A program made the position numbers and the translations under genes. From NCBI GenBank assembly GCA_003990705.1, contig AP018318.1, positions 2,173,501 to 2,237,500 of the forward strand: 64,000 nt of DNA, read 5' to 3'. This stretch comes from Nostoc sp. HK-01. Lineage in GTDB: Bacteria; Cyanobacteriota; Cyanobacteriia; Cyanobacteriales; Nostocaceae. Shown one piece after another: positions 45,364 to 53,710 of the stretch (within the stretch, counting starts at the first letter, position 1; each line of letters starts with the position of its first letter). The notes under the pieces are model-generated. The model saw only the letters and a list, made by a program, of their open reading frames with translations, was not told where the DNA came from and made no database searches.

Positions 45364-45753
45364 TTAGACTTTATCTCTAAGTTGTTTTGTAGGCGGATTT
45401 TGGTAATAACCTTCTCTGCTACCTTGGGATTGATTACCAACTGCTTCGCCTGCTCTATTTTTCGCACCTTTGAGAAACTCTTTTGTAGCTCTGGGAGTAT
45501 CCTCATCCAAGTTTAATTTTTCGCGGATATTATCAGCAGCACCTTTAAGTTTGGACTGAGCATTTCTTACTTGGTTATCGTTTTGGATGCCGTTGTTTTG
45601 TCCTTCGGGTACGCCTTTATAATAAATACCTTCTGGAGTTTTAACATCAGCTTGTGCTACGTTAACAAAGCTGAAAGCTTGTCCTAGCAAGAACATAAAT
45701 CCTACTAAGAAAACAACCATAATTTGGCGTAAACGAGAAATCACTTGCTTCAT
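45364..45753 (-). CDS. Exported small hydrophilic protein of unknown function
   Basis: The protein has 129 residues from the ATG at 45753 (four codons are open upstream). A signal peptide (IMVVFLVGFMFLLGQAFSFVNVAQA) is followed by a hydrophilic region rich in Asn/Gln/Lys/Gly: GVPEGQNNGIQNDNQVRNAQSKLKGAADNIREKLNLDEDTPRATKEFLKG. That composition resembles stress-related, CsbD- or LEA-like proteins. It lies between the two dehydrogenase paralogs on the same strand. No family is assigned. Confidence 0.75.
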   Translation of the reverse strand: MKQVISRLRQIMVVFLVGFMFLLGQAFSFVNVAQADVKTPEGIYYKGVPEGQNNGIQNDNQVRNAQSKLKGAADNIREKLNLDEDTPRATKEFLKGAKNRAGEAVGNQSQGSREGYYQNPPTKQLRDKV

Positions 45754-45810
45754 AAATAACCTCATTTGCTTTATTTATTTGTGTTTACAACTGAACGGCT
45801 ATCAGCCAAT

Positions 45811-46980
45811 TCATGGTTTAAGGACGACTTTGACACAGTTGTCTTTTTTCTGTTGAAAAATGTGATAACCGTGAGCCGCTTCTTCTAGTGGTAATTGATG
45901 AGTTACCACAAAAGAAGGATCAAGTTTACCGTCCAAGATTTGCTGGAGTAACAAATGCATATATTTCTGACCATGCATTTGTCCCATTCTGAAGGTTAGA
46001 CCTTTGTTAAAAGCTGCACCCAAGGGTATTTTGTCTACAAAACCACCATAAACACCCATAATTGCTAGAGTGCCGCCTTTACGACAGGCCACCATCATTT
46101 CTCTTAATACGTGGGGACGGTCGGTTTCTAACCTGAGCTTTTGTTTTGTTTGGTCGTAGAAGTCTTCTAAACCAACTCCGTGCGCTTCTAAACCGACTGC
46201 ATCAATACAAGCATCAGGGCCGCGTCCGCCAGTCATTTCTTTTAATGCTTCACCGGTATTAACTTCTTCGTAGTTAATTACTTCGGCTTTGGCATATTTT
46301 TTCGCCATTTCTAAGCGTTCGGGGAAGCGGTCGATCGCAATTACTTTTTCTGCACCCATCATATAGGCGCTAATCATGGCGAACAGTCCCACTGCACCAG
46401 AACCCCAAACGGCTACTGTATCCCCAGGCTGAATATCACAGAGTTCTGCTCCCATATATCCGGTAGGGATAGCGTCGGAGATGAACAGTAGTTTCTCATC
46501 AGGTATCTCTGACGGAACTTTGACAACACCAACATCAGCAAAAGGTACGCGGATATATTCGGCTTGTGCGCCTGCATAGCCACCTAAAAGGTGAGAGTAG
46601 CCGTAAATTGCTGATGTGATATTGCCGAATAACTTTTCTTCCATCCAACTATTGGGGTTGGAATTATCGCACAGCGACCATTGGTCACGCTGGCAATAAT
46701 TACATCGACCACAGCCAATTGTAGAAGGAACAACAACGCGATCGCCTATTTTTAAATTATTGACTCCCTTGCCAACCTCGACGACTTCCCCCATAAATTC
46801 GTGACCAATAATGTCACCTTTTTGGACTGTCGGGATATAGCCGCCATATATATGTAAATCCGAACCACAGATAGCTGTAGAGGTAATTTTAATAATCGCA
46901 TCACGGGGATTAAGAATCGTCGGGTCTGGTACTGATTCCACCCGAACTTCATTAGCACCTTGCCAACAGACTGCTTTCAT
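45811..46980 (-). CDS. Zinc-dependent alcohol dehydrogenase, formaldehyde dehydrogenase-like (copy 2)
   Basis: This 389-residue paralog of the enzyme at 44046-45215 starts at ATG 46980; nine further codons upstream are probably untranslated. Zn ligands are in ICGSDLH, GHEFMGE and GCGRCNYCQRDQWSLC, and the nucleotide motif is WGSGAVGLFA. The two copies share most of their sequence, including the N- and C-terminal ends. They may handle different aldehydes or respond to different conditions. It is part of the stress-type cluster. Confidence 0.92.
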   Translation of the reverse strand: MKAVCWQGANEVRVESVPDPTILNPRDAIIKITSTAICGSDLHIYGGYIPTVQKGDIIGHEFMGEVVEVGKGVNNLKIGDRVVVPSTIGCGRCNYCQRDQWSLCDNSNPNSWMEEKLFGNITSAIYGYSHLLGGYAGAQAEYIRVPFADVGVVKVPSEIPDEKLLFISDAIPTGYMGAELCDIQPGDTVAVWGSGAVGLFAMISAYMMGAEKVIAIDRFPERLEMAKKYAKAEVINYEEVNTGEALKEMTGGRGPDACIDAVGLEAHGVGLEDFYDQTKQKLRLETDRPHVLREMMVACRKGGTLAIMGVYGGFVDKIPLGAAFNKGLTFRMGQMHGQKYMHLLLQQILDGKLDPSFVVTHQLPLEEAAHGYHIFQQKKDNCVKVVLKP

Positions 46981-47033
46981 AAATATTAGTCCATAGTCAT
47001 TAGTCAATAGTCATTGGTAGCTCCCTGCCTCTT

Positions 47034-47729
47034 CTACCTACTTCCTGTTGGTTGACCTTCGGTTGTGGCGATTTCTCCGGCTTCCATCAGCATTTTGAAG
47101 CGGCGTAAGTCATCACCAATTTGTTGTTCTGGTTCTTCGCCGAAAAGTTTGGCGAGAGCCGCACTTAATCCGCCGCCGGGGATGTTGTATTCTAAAACTA
47201 CTTTGACTTCTGTACCGCGATCGCCTGGGGCTTTTTTAAATCTGACAAAGCCAGAATTCTCTATCTCTGCGCCTTCTACCGAAGCCCAAGAAATAAACTC
47301 GTTTTCTCTATCTTCTAGAATCTCTGCATCCCATGCGACGTTGTTACCCAAGGGCGCACTCGCAATCCAATGAGAACGTTTTGCGTCATACACTTTCACA
47401 GATTGCAGATGCTTCATAAAGGTGGGTAACTGCTCAAAGTTGTGCCAAAAACGATAAAGTTCATCGGCTGGTTTATTAATAGTTACCGTCTTTTCAACTT
47501 TGATTGGTTTATTAATGCCAATAGCATCCTGTGCTTGCTGAATTGTGCTTTGCTTCGTTAAACCTTGGTAAACTAAACCACCGCCAGCCAGTGCAGTTAA
47601 CACACCTTTTAAAGAGCGTTGGCTTAAACCTGTGAGTACCATAGCCCCACCACCAATGAGAGAAGCCCAGCGTTCCATCTCATTAGCTTCTGGGGGATTT
47701 TTAGTTGTGCGATCGCCTGTAGAAGTCAT
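47034..47729 (-). CDS. SRPBCC family protein with N-terminal membrane region
   Basis: The 231-residue protein has an N-terminal part with two short hydrophobic segments (LIGGGAMVLTGLS; GVLTALAGGGLVYQGL), like DUF2892/YgaP membrane anchors, then a START/SRPBCC domain from about 78 (VEKTVTINKPADELYRFWHNFEQLPTFMKHLQSVKVYD). SRPBCC domains bind lipids or polyketide-like ligands. It is 53 bp downstream of the second dehydrogenase's start side, on the same strand, in the stress cluster. Ligand unknown. Confidence 0.88.
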   Translation of the reverse strand: MTSTGDRTTKNPPEANEMERWASLIGGGAMVLTGLSQRSLKGVLTALAGGGLVYQGLTKQSTIQQAQDAIGINKPIKVEKTVTINKPADELYRFWHNFEQLPTFMKHLQSVKVYDAKRSHWIASAPLGNNVAWDAEILEDRENEFISWASVEGAEIENSGFVRFKKAPGDRGTEVKVVLEYNIPGGGLSAALAKLFGEEPEQQIGDDLRRFKMLMEAGEIATTEGQPTGSR

Positions 47730-47811
47730 ACAATTTTATACTTTAGATTTTGCGAAAAGTTGTGTGGGCGGGTTTCCCGACTTGAGCAAACTTTTCAAGA
47801 CGGATTTTGGA

Positions 47812-47897
47812 TTCGTAATTCGTAATTAGATTCTCTACATTTATTAATTACGAATTACGTTAGCGAAGCGGTAGCGACGCAGGAGCGTCACTACGAA
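47812..47897. repeat. AATTCGTAATT-type repeats with GCGACGC hairpin
   Basis: ATTCGTAATTCGTAATTA and its inverted form TAATTACGAATTACG flank a short AT stretch, followed by GCGAAGCGGTAGCGACGCAGGAGCGTC and another ACGAATTAC. A compound dispersed repeat reaching the stop of the PfpI gene. Confidence 0.65.
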
Positions 47898-48995
47898 TTA
47901 CATAGAAGCAGCCGCACCTGTCGTGGGTTTAGGAGATTGCACTCCCGCACTTTGCAGCGTCCGATATAGCTCTACTAAGCGTTGTTCGTCTCTCAACAAA
48001 TTGTGGTAAATTTCTTTAAAAATAGCGGTTGCTACTGGGTCGGTAAACATTGCAGATAAATTACCAATGTCGCCAATACCTGTTTGCAAATCACCTAAAG
48101 CACAACGTATTTGATAGATGTCATCACTACCAGACATGGCAGTTTTGACCTTTGCATATTGATTAGCAATATTCGCTGCTAAAGAAGGTTTTTCACCTAA
48201 TCTGTTGAGGTAGGTTTCTAATAGTTCAATGTGGCGTTGTTTCTTGGCCATCATTTCTTGAAAAATAACTTTTGCTTGAGTATTAGACTCTTTTTCGTAA
48301 TACTTTTCTAAAGCTTCTAGAGAGTAACGTTCACCACTCAAAGCAGTATTCAACCCTTTAGCAATTTCACCTTTTGTGGAACCACCCCAAGCATCAGCAA
48401 TTTTCCACCATTCAGCATTAGTGTCTGTCTCTTCTGGAAGTGCTACATCTTTACCGCCATAACCCAAACGACTGAGAATAGCTGTGGTAAAAATAGCTAA
48501 GTCTCCAGGTTCGCGGGAAGTAATTAAATTACCATCAACTACAAGTGCTTCATCTTGATAATTTGCACCTGCATTGATCATGTCTCGGCGGATAGCGACA
48601 AAACCAGTGGCGCGCCTGTCCCTGAGCAAATCGCTTTCAATTAATAATTGTGGCCCATGACAAACTGCGGCTACGAGTTTTCCTTGCTGCATAGCTTCTT
48701 GCACAAAGCTCACTGTATTGGGGTTGCGCCGCATTTTATCAGGAGCCATACCACCCGGAATCACAACTGCATCAAATTCTGAAGCGATCGCTTCTGTGGT
48801 TGTACCATCAGGTTGAACGGAAACTCTACCGCGTTTACCTTTGTATTTTTCATTTATCCGTGAACCGAGGACAACTACATCCATCCCCGCTTGTTTCAAC
48901 CCATTACAAGGAATAGTAAATTCTGCATCTTCGACATCATTTTCAATCAGAATTGCAACTTTTTTCTTCCCAGAATGATTGTTTTGATATGACAT
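47898..48995 (-). CDS. PfpI/DJ-1 family domain fused to a C-terminal helical (ferritin-like) domain
   Basis: The first 185 residues are a PfpI/YhbO-type class I glutaminase-like domain: VAILIENDVEDAEFTIPCNGL, DAVVIPGGMAPDKMR and AAVCHGPQLL, where Cys112 is the nucleophile with His113 next to it. This family includes stress-linked deglycases and proteases. The remaining 180 residues are helical (GERYSLEALEKYYEKESNTQAKVIFQEMMAKKQRHIELLETYLNRLG) and look like a ferritin-like or DUF2383-type bundle. Standard PfpI proteins have about 170-190 residues, so this is a fusion. It is in the stress cluster. Confidence 0.88.
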   Translation of the reverse strand: MSYQNNHSGKKKVAILIENDVEDAEFTIPCNGLKQAGMDVVVLGSRINEKYKGKRGRVSVQPDGTTTEAIASEFDAVVIPGGMAPDKMRRNPNTVSFVQEAMQQGKLVAAVCHGPQLLIESDLLRDRRATGFVAIRRDMINAGANYQDEALVVDGNLITSREPGDLAIFTTAILSRLGYGGKDVALPEETDTNAEWWKIADAWGGSTKGEIAKGLNTALSGERYSLEALEKYYEKESNTQAKVIFQEMMAKKQRHIELLETYLNRLGEKPSLAANIANQYAKVKTAMSGSDDIYQIRCALGDLQTGIGDIGNLSAMFTDPVATAIFKEIYHNLLRDEQRLVELYRTLQSAGVQSPKPTTGAAASM

Positions 48996-49049
48996 GGATT
49001 TACCTATTGTGATTAATATGGTGGATTTTTTACAATTAATAGCGCTGAA

Positions 49050-49451
49050 TTAAGCAGTTACTTCGCTAGTTGGTGGTGCAGCAAAAAGTTCTTCGTAATC
49101 GTGAGTAAAATGGGCTTGAAACCTAGAAAAAGTTTCTGGTTTCATGGCATTTTGCAACACAGCAAAAACTGCTCGGACATGAATTGCTGTAGTGGTGGGA
49201 GCTATATTTTCTTTTTGACTAACACGGTGAATAAACTCTTGGAGATTAAAGGTTTGGCTACTAGCTGGTGTTTGGTCTTGTAAATAATGACTTAATTCTT
49301 GTGGAAGTTGTGCAGCTAAATCTTGAATGTCACTGTCTGCAATACGTTCTTTGATAGTTGCTAATGTCGCACGAGTTGCAACTTCCGCCTCCTCAAGAGA
49401 AGTGGATTGAGATAGGCTTTGGACATGGGTAATAAACTCTTGATATTCCAC
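49050..49451 (-). CDS. DUF2267 domain protein
   Basis: The 133-residue protein starts at GTG 49451, chosen because GGAGGT lies 5 bases upstream and because the family begins VEYQEFITHVQSL. The frame is open 29 codons further, but that part is a spurious hydrophobic extension. The domain consists of two similar helical halves (residues 1-60, 65-120): EEAEVATRATLATIKERIADSDIQDLAAQLPQELSHYL and TTTAIHVRAVFAVLQNAM. The family is common in stress-type clusters; function unknown. Confidence 0.88.
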   Translation of the reverse strand: MEYQEFITHVQSLSQSTSLEEAEVATRATLATIKERIADSDIQDLAAQLPQELSHYLQDQTPASSQTFNLQEFIHRVSQKENIAPTTTAIHVRAVFAVLQNAMKPETFSRFQAHFTHDYEELFAAPPTSEVTA

Positions 49452-49456
49452 TTTCC

Positions 49457-49462
49457 ACCTCC
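49457..49462 (-). promoter_or_regulatory. Shine-Dalgarno that selects the GTG start of the DUF2267 gene
   Basis: GGAGGT (minus strand) lies 5 bases before GTG 49451. It decides against the longer upstream reading. Confidence 0.75.
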
Positions 49463-49789
49463 GCTGAAGAAAACTCAATACTTGTATGGGTATGAGAAGT
49501 TTCAGTAATAAAAATATAAATAATGATTTCTTACCCAAAAAAAGTTATGAGTTAAAAAGTAAGAATTGGGGGATTTTGTTGTGTGAGTTGATAACTTCTA
49601 ACTCATAACTAACAGATTCAACTACAAGTGGCTTGACCTTGAATTTACACTTACAAGATTAGGCTGTAAAAACTACCTTAACTTCGTTCTAAGGGGATAG
49701 ATTTTTTTATTTCTAAAGTTGTACATCTGAAGTGAGACAAATTTTGCCAACAAAAACGTTATTGTAAAAATGCAGAAAAGGAAAATATT

Positions 49790-50176
49790 ATGGCAGAAAA
49801 AAATCATCATCCTGAAATTAATTCTGAAGATTTACCGCAAGAAATTACTGAATCTTACGGCACTGGAGTGAAAGACTTGCCAGGATACAATATTGGTGAG
49901 CGATCGCTAGATCCAAATAGCCCAGAGTATCCCGATAGTCCTGAAGTGACAACTAATGACAGTTATACCTATTGGCAAGATACCGTAGGTGACGAAGCTG
50001 TTGGTGGTACTGTCGCTGTCCCTGAACAAGATGTCACCGAAGAAATAGAAGCAGCAGTCGGCTTAGAAATGGACGATCGCGCTTTCCTTCGTACAAACGA
50101 CATTCTCGAACAACGCGATGATCGCCGCTGGGAACTAGATCCAAAATCCTCCGAAGACTACCAAGAACGGGAATAA
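49790..50176 (+). CDS. DUF6335 family protein
   Basis: The 128-residue protein is hydrophilic and acidic: ITESYGTGVKDLPGYNIGERSLDPNSPEYPDSPEVT, DEAVGGTVAVPEQDVTEEIEAAVGLEMDD, and DILEQRDDRRWELDPKSSEDYQERE. This fits DUF6335, found in cyanobacteria next to general stress genes. It has no membrane segments and may be partly disordered. It is divergent from the DUF2267 gene across 338 bp of AT-rich spacer in which I see nothing else. Confidence 0.8.
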   Translation: MAEKNHHPEINSEDLPQEITESYGTGVKDLPGYNIGERSLDPNSPEYPDSPEVTTNDSYTYWQDTVGDEAVGGTVAVPEQDVTEEIEAAVGLEMDDRAFLRTNDILEQRDDRRWELDPKSSEDYQERE

Positions 50177-50263
50177 CAACTCCGCGCCCCTCTGCGTTCA
50201 AAAACTCTTACCACAAATGTCCAGCATTTCGATAAACTCAGAAATGCTGCGATGTTGTTGATC

Positions 50264-51448
50264 ATGTCAGATTCCCAAAGCGTTAGTGCTGCTGTTGCCA
50301 AACTCTACAATACTTATCCCTTTCCTCCAGAACCCCTGCTAGATGAACCACCCCCAGGCTATAACTGGCGCTGGAATTGGTTAGCAGCTTATAACTTCTG
50401 CACAGGTCAAAGACCCCAAAAGCAAAATATTCGCATTTTAGATGCTGGCTGCGGTACTGGTGTAGGTACAGAATACTTGGTTCACCTCAACCCCCAAGCT
50501 TCTGTGGTTGGTATTGATTTGAGTGCGGGTGCTTTGGCTGTGGCGCAAGAACGTTGTCAGCGTTCTGGTGCAAACCACGTTGAGTTTCATCACCTCAGCA
50601 TCTACGATGTGGAACAGTTACCAGGTGAATTTGATTTTATTAATTGCGTTGGGGTATTGCATCACCTCCCCGACCCAATTCGGGGTATTCAAGCTTTAGC
50701 CAAAAAATTAGCCCCAGGTGGTTTCATGCACATATTTGTGTATGGTGAGTTGGGACGTTGGGAAATTCAACTCATGCAAAAAGCGATCGCCCTTCTCCAA
50801 GGTGAACAACGCGGTGACTACCGTGATGGTGTGCAAGTCGGACGCAAAATATTTTCGTCTTTACCAGAAAACAATAGAATTGTCAAATACGAAAAACAAC
50901 GCTGGGCAATGGAAAATCAGCGAGATGAATGCTTCGCGGATATGTACGTTCATCCCCAAGAAGTTGATTACAACGTTGAGACATTATTTGAATTAATTGA
51001 TGCGTCTGGTTTAGAATTTATTGGCTTCTCAAATCCTGGTTTTTGGCAGTTAGATAGACTTTTGGGTAAAGCACCAGAATTAATAGAACGAGCAGAAAAT
51101 CTCAATCAGCGTCAGTTATATCGTTTAATAGAATTACTCGACCCAGAAGTTACCCATTACGAATTTTTTCTTGGTCGTCCCCCTATCATCAAAACTGACT
51201 GGTCAAATGATGACACTCTTTTAGCCGCAATTCCCGAATTAAACCCTTGTATTGATGGCTTTCCGAGTCAATGTATTTTTAATTACGACTACCAAATAGT
51301 CAATTTGTCAACAGCAGAATTTGAATTTATGCAAGCTTGTGATGGACAGGTGACAGTAGGAGAAATTTTGGCAAACGTGCAGTTCAACTTGGATGGAGTG
51401 AAAAAGTTGATTCAGCAACAGTTAGTAATGTTGACACCTAATTTTTGA
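50264..51448 (+). CDS. Class I SAM-dependent methyltransferase
   Basis: The 394-residue protein (ATG at 50264; another ATG at 50252 is possible) begins with VAKLYNTYPFPPEPLLDEPPPGYNW, followed by motif I ILDAGCGTGVGTEYL, motif II VVGIDLSAGALAVAQERC, and FDFINCVGVLHHLPDP. The last 110 residues (from EYPFF-like region ...) form a small winged-helix-like end: LSTAEFEFMQACDGQVTVGEILANVQFNLDGVKKLIQQQLVML. This PFPP-type methyltransferase is common in cyanobacteria; substrate unknown. Confidence 0.88.
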   Translation: MSDSQSVSAAVAKLYNTYPFPPEPLLDEPPPGYNWRWNWLAAYNFCTGQRPQKQNIRILDAGCGTGVGTEYLVHLNPQASVVGIDLSAGALAVAQERCQRSGANHVEFHHLSIYDVEQLPGEFDFINCVGVLHHLPDPIRGIQALAKKLAPGGFMHIFVYGELGRWEIQLMQKAIALLQGEQRGDYRDGVQVGRKIFSSLPENNRIVKYEKQRWAMENQRDECFADMYVHPQEVDYNVETLFELIDASGLEFIGFSNPGFWQLDRLLGKAPELIERAENLNQRQLYRLIELLDPEVTHYEFFLGRPPIIKTDWSNDDTLLAAIPELNPCIDGFPSQCIFNYDYQIVNLSTAEFEFMQACDGQVTVGEILANVQFNLDGVKKLIQQQLVMLTPNF

Positions 51449-51551
51449 TCACCATTCTAGACATCGCCTTAAATTAAACGCAGAGTATCGCTGAGTATTC
51501 TTTGCGTACCTCTGCGTTATCCTCCATATTCCTTTGCGTTTAACCCCCGCC

Positions 51552-52493
51552 TCATTGATTATGTAATTGATGATTGGGATGTTCATCTTTAGTAACTATA
51601 GATGATTCTGCCGTCACCACATCTTTAGCTTGAGTTTGCATTGCCAGTAATTCGGGTATGGTGACAAACTTATACCCTTTGGATGTTAAATCTGCAATAA
51701 TTTGCGGTAATGCTTTAACAGTTCGAGAACGATTACCACCGCCATCGTGCATCAATACAATTCCACCAGGTTTGACACTTTTTTCGACATTTTTAATTAG
51801 GGTTGTAGCCACTCCCCGACGTTGGGAATCTCCTGATTCATCTGACCACATCATGATCGCATACTTTTGACTTTTGGCGTAATCAACTAAACCATTGTGT
51901 AAAAAGCCTCCGGGGGGACGAAATAGTGTAGTTTTTACCCCTGTAAGTTTATAGATGATATCTGCTGTACGATTAATTTCACTAGCAGCTGTCGCTACAT
52001 CCATCCGCCGATACCAATGATGCCATGTGTGGTTTCCCAATACATGACCTTCATCTGCAATTTGTTTGACAATTTGCGGATGAAAGCTAACCATTTCCCC
52101 CACTAGGAAAAACGTAGCTTTGATATGATTTTTCTTTAAAATTTCTAGTACTTGTGTTGTATTTTTTGGGCCGGGGCCGTCATCGAATGTCAGCGCAATA
52201 ACTTTATCTTTTATTGGTAGTTTTGCTTCATAAATAGTTTGTCCTTGAAATTCTTTTGGTATAGCTTCTTTCTTTGTATTTAAAGCAATATCTTGGGCTT
52301 TTACTGATGTTGACCCATTCAAGCCATTGGATGATTTCTTACCTATTAATTGTGAAAATAATAAAGGATTGTTAAGATAGTCCTTGTTCAGAAATCCTGC
52401 CAAACTTAAGCTACCAGCAGTAGCAACTAGTGTAATTGTTGCTGCTGTTAAAAATTGGAATGCTTTCTTGCTAAACACATTAATACTCCTCAA
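51552..52493 (-). CDS. Polysaccharide deacetylase (NodB family, CE4)
   Basis: The 313-residue exported enzyme has an N-terminal hydrophobic signal or anchor (FLTAATITLVATAGSLSLAGF), then the NodB domain: ALTFDDGPGPKNT (catalytic Asp and metal Asp), GNHTWHHWYRR (metal His-x3-His), FRPPGG (motif 3), and IVLMHDGGGNRSRTV (motif 5). It removes acetyl groups from chitin-like or peptidoglycan glycans outside the membrane. The C-terminal tail is short and polar. Confidence 0.92.
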   Translation of the reverse strand: MRSINVFSKKAFQFLTAATITLVATAGSLSLAGFLNKDYLNNPLLFSQLIGKKSSNGLNGSTSVKAQDIALNTKKEAIPKEFQGQTIYEAKLPIKDKVIALTFDDGPGPKNTTQVLEILKKNHIKATFFLVGEMVSFHPQIVKQIADEGHVLGNHTWHHWYRRMDVATAASEINRTADIIYKLTGVKTTLFRPPGGFLHNGLVDYAKSQKYAIMMWSDESGDSQRRGVATTLIKNVEKSVKPGGIVLMHDGGGNRSRTVKALPQIIADLTSKGYKFVTIPELLAMQTQAKDVVTAESSIVTKDEHPNHQLHNQ

Positions 52494-52602
52494 TTAATAT
52501 TGATTAAGTGCATTTCTATTTATAATGTTTTAGTTATATCTTACAAATTTTGCATGGTGATGACAGCAGTATAACTATAATGTGGAGAAATGCTGCTAAG
52601 TT

Positions 52603-53253
52603 TTACATTTCTACTGGATGTTGTCCATAATAAGGTACAGCCTCTGACCAATCGGGTCGTTTTCCTTGTCGCCATTCTAGAGAAGAAAGTTCCAAAATAC
52701 TGGTTACAGTTGCGGCTAACCCAGATTGTGCTTGAATTAGCTGATACTCAGTATGACAATTAGCTAAAGTTTCTTGCCAAGCTTCTGGTGTGAGCAATGT
52801 ATCAGGAAATAAAGCTGTGATTTCAGAAGTAGCTGCATTAACTTGATAAATAGCACCAAACACTTTACCTCTTTGTGCTGGCATTTCTGTAGCAATTAAT
52901 TTTTCGTAATCATTTTTGTGTGACCAAGCTACTGCCGCTAAAGTAGAAATAGCAAACACAGGGATATTTAATTGTTGTCCTAAAGTGCGGGCGAGGACTA
53001 CACCAATACGAGTTCCTGTAAAACCACCTGGCCCTTTTGCAACGGAAATAAATGCCAAATCTGACCAAGTTTGGGGTTGGAGAAAATCAATTAAATATTG
53101 ATGCACATAACTGGATAAATCACGCCCTAAATTCCAAACATTTGCGCGCGTTTCATCAGCAAAGTTAGTAATAGCCAAGCCTAATTCTGGCGTGGTGGTG
53201 TGCAGTGATAAAGCATATTTTTGGGCGGGTAGAGTTGTTAATTCCGTTGTCAA
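52603..53253 (-). CDS. tsaB: tRNA threonylcarbamoyladenosine biosynthesis protein TsaB
   Basis: TsaB is the dimerising partner of TsaD in the t6A37 tRNA modification. The 216-residue protein has the ASKHA-type pattern: ALSLHTTTPELGLAITN, FISVAKGPGGFTGTRIGVVLARTLGQQL, and AISTLAAVAW. It has the length of the family. The start is TTG at 53253; no ATG lies near. It is transcribed on the minus strand together with Ycf34 upstream, 122 bp apart. Confidence 0.9.
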   Translation of the reverse strand: MTTELTTLPAQKYALSLHTTTPELGLAITNFADETRANVWNLGRDLSSYVHQYLIDFLQPQTWSDLAFISVAKGPGGFTGTRIGVVLARTLGQQLNIPVFAISTLAAVAWSHKNDYEKLIATEMPAQRGKVFGAIYQVNAATSEITALFPDTLLTPEAWQETLANCHTEYQLIQAQSGLAATVTSILELSSLEWRQGKRPDWSEAVPYYGQHPVEM

Positions 53254-53375
53254 AGTGAGTAATTATATAAATTTTTCTAGAGTTGGCGTGATATTTATTC
53301 AAGCATAAAATCATAAAAATATACGACTACTGCAATAGATAGCAGTAGCCGCTGGAAATTTACCTATCATAGCCA

Positions 53376-53624
53376 TCACGTCGGTACTAGTTCACCTGGA
53401 CGCAATTTCGACCATTTTCCTGTTTCTTGCTTAAAGCTAAGACAACCAACAACGTCCCATTCCATTTCAATGAAATCTTCTTTGGTGCGGATGTTGACAT
53501 TGATAGAAGGTTCATTGGGGTCAAAAGTTGGGTTCTCTGTTAAATGAGGCTGTTGGTGTTGGGTTTCTACGGCATGATAGGTTACACAACGGTCTACGTA
53601 GTGGCAGTTTACGCAAATACACAT
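53376..53624 (-). CDS. ycf34: Ycf34 family iron-sulfur protein
   Basis: The 82-residue protein starts MCICVNCHYVDRCVTYH, with the three to four conserved cysteines that hold an iron-sulfur cluster in Synechocystis Ycf34. The start is ATG 53624: a GGAGGT lies 9 bases upstream, and twenty open codons before that are untranslated leader. Ycf34 is needed for full photosynthetic electron transport and is conserved in red-algal plastids. It is divergent from the tRNA nucleotidyltransferase gene, 86 bp apart. Confidence 0.95.
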   Translation of the reverse strand: MCICVNCHYVDRCVTYHAVETQHQQPHLTENPTFDPNEPSINVNIRTKEDFIEMEWDVVGCLSFKQETGKWSKLRPGELVPT

Positions 53625-53633
53625 AATATAACC

Positions 53634-53639
53634 ACCTCC
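53634..53639 (-). promoter_or_regulatory. Shine-Dalgarno of ycf34
   Basis: GGAGGT on the minus strand, 9 bases before ATG 53624, fixes the start of the short protein. Confidence 0.75.
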
Positions 53640-53710
53640 AGGAAGCTTTATTGCTAATCTAACGTAAGCGAAGGTTTTGTTCACTAGTTGCGGGGTTGAT
53701 TTTTATTACA

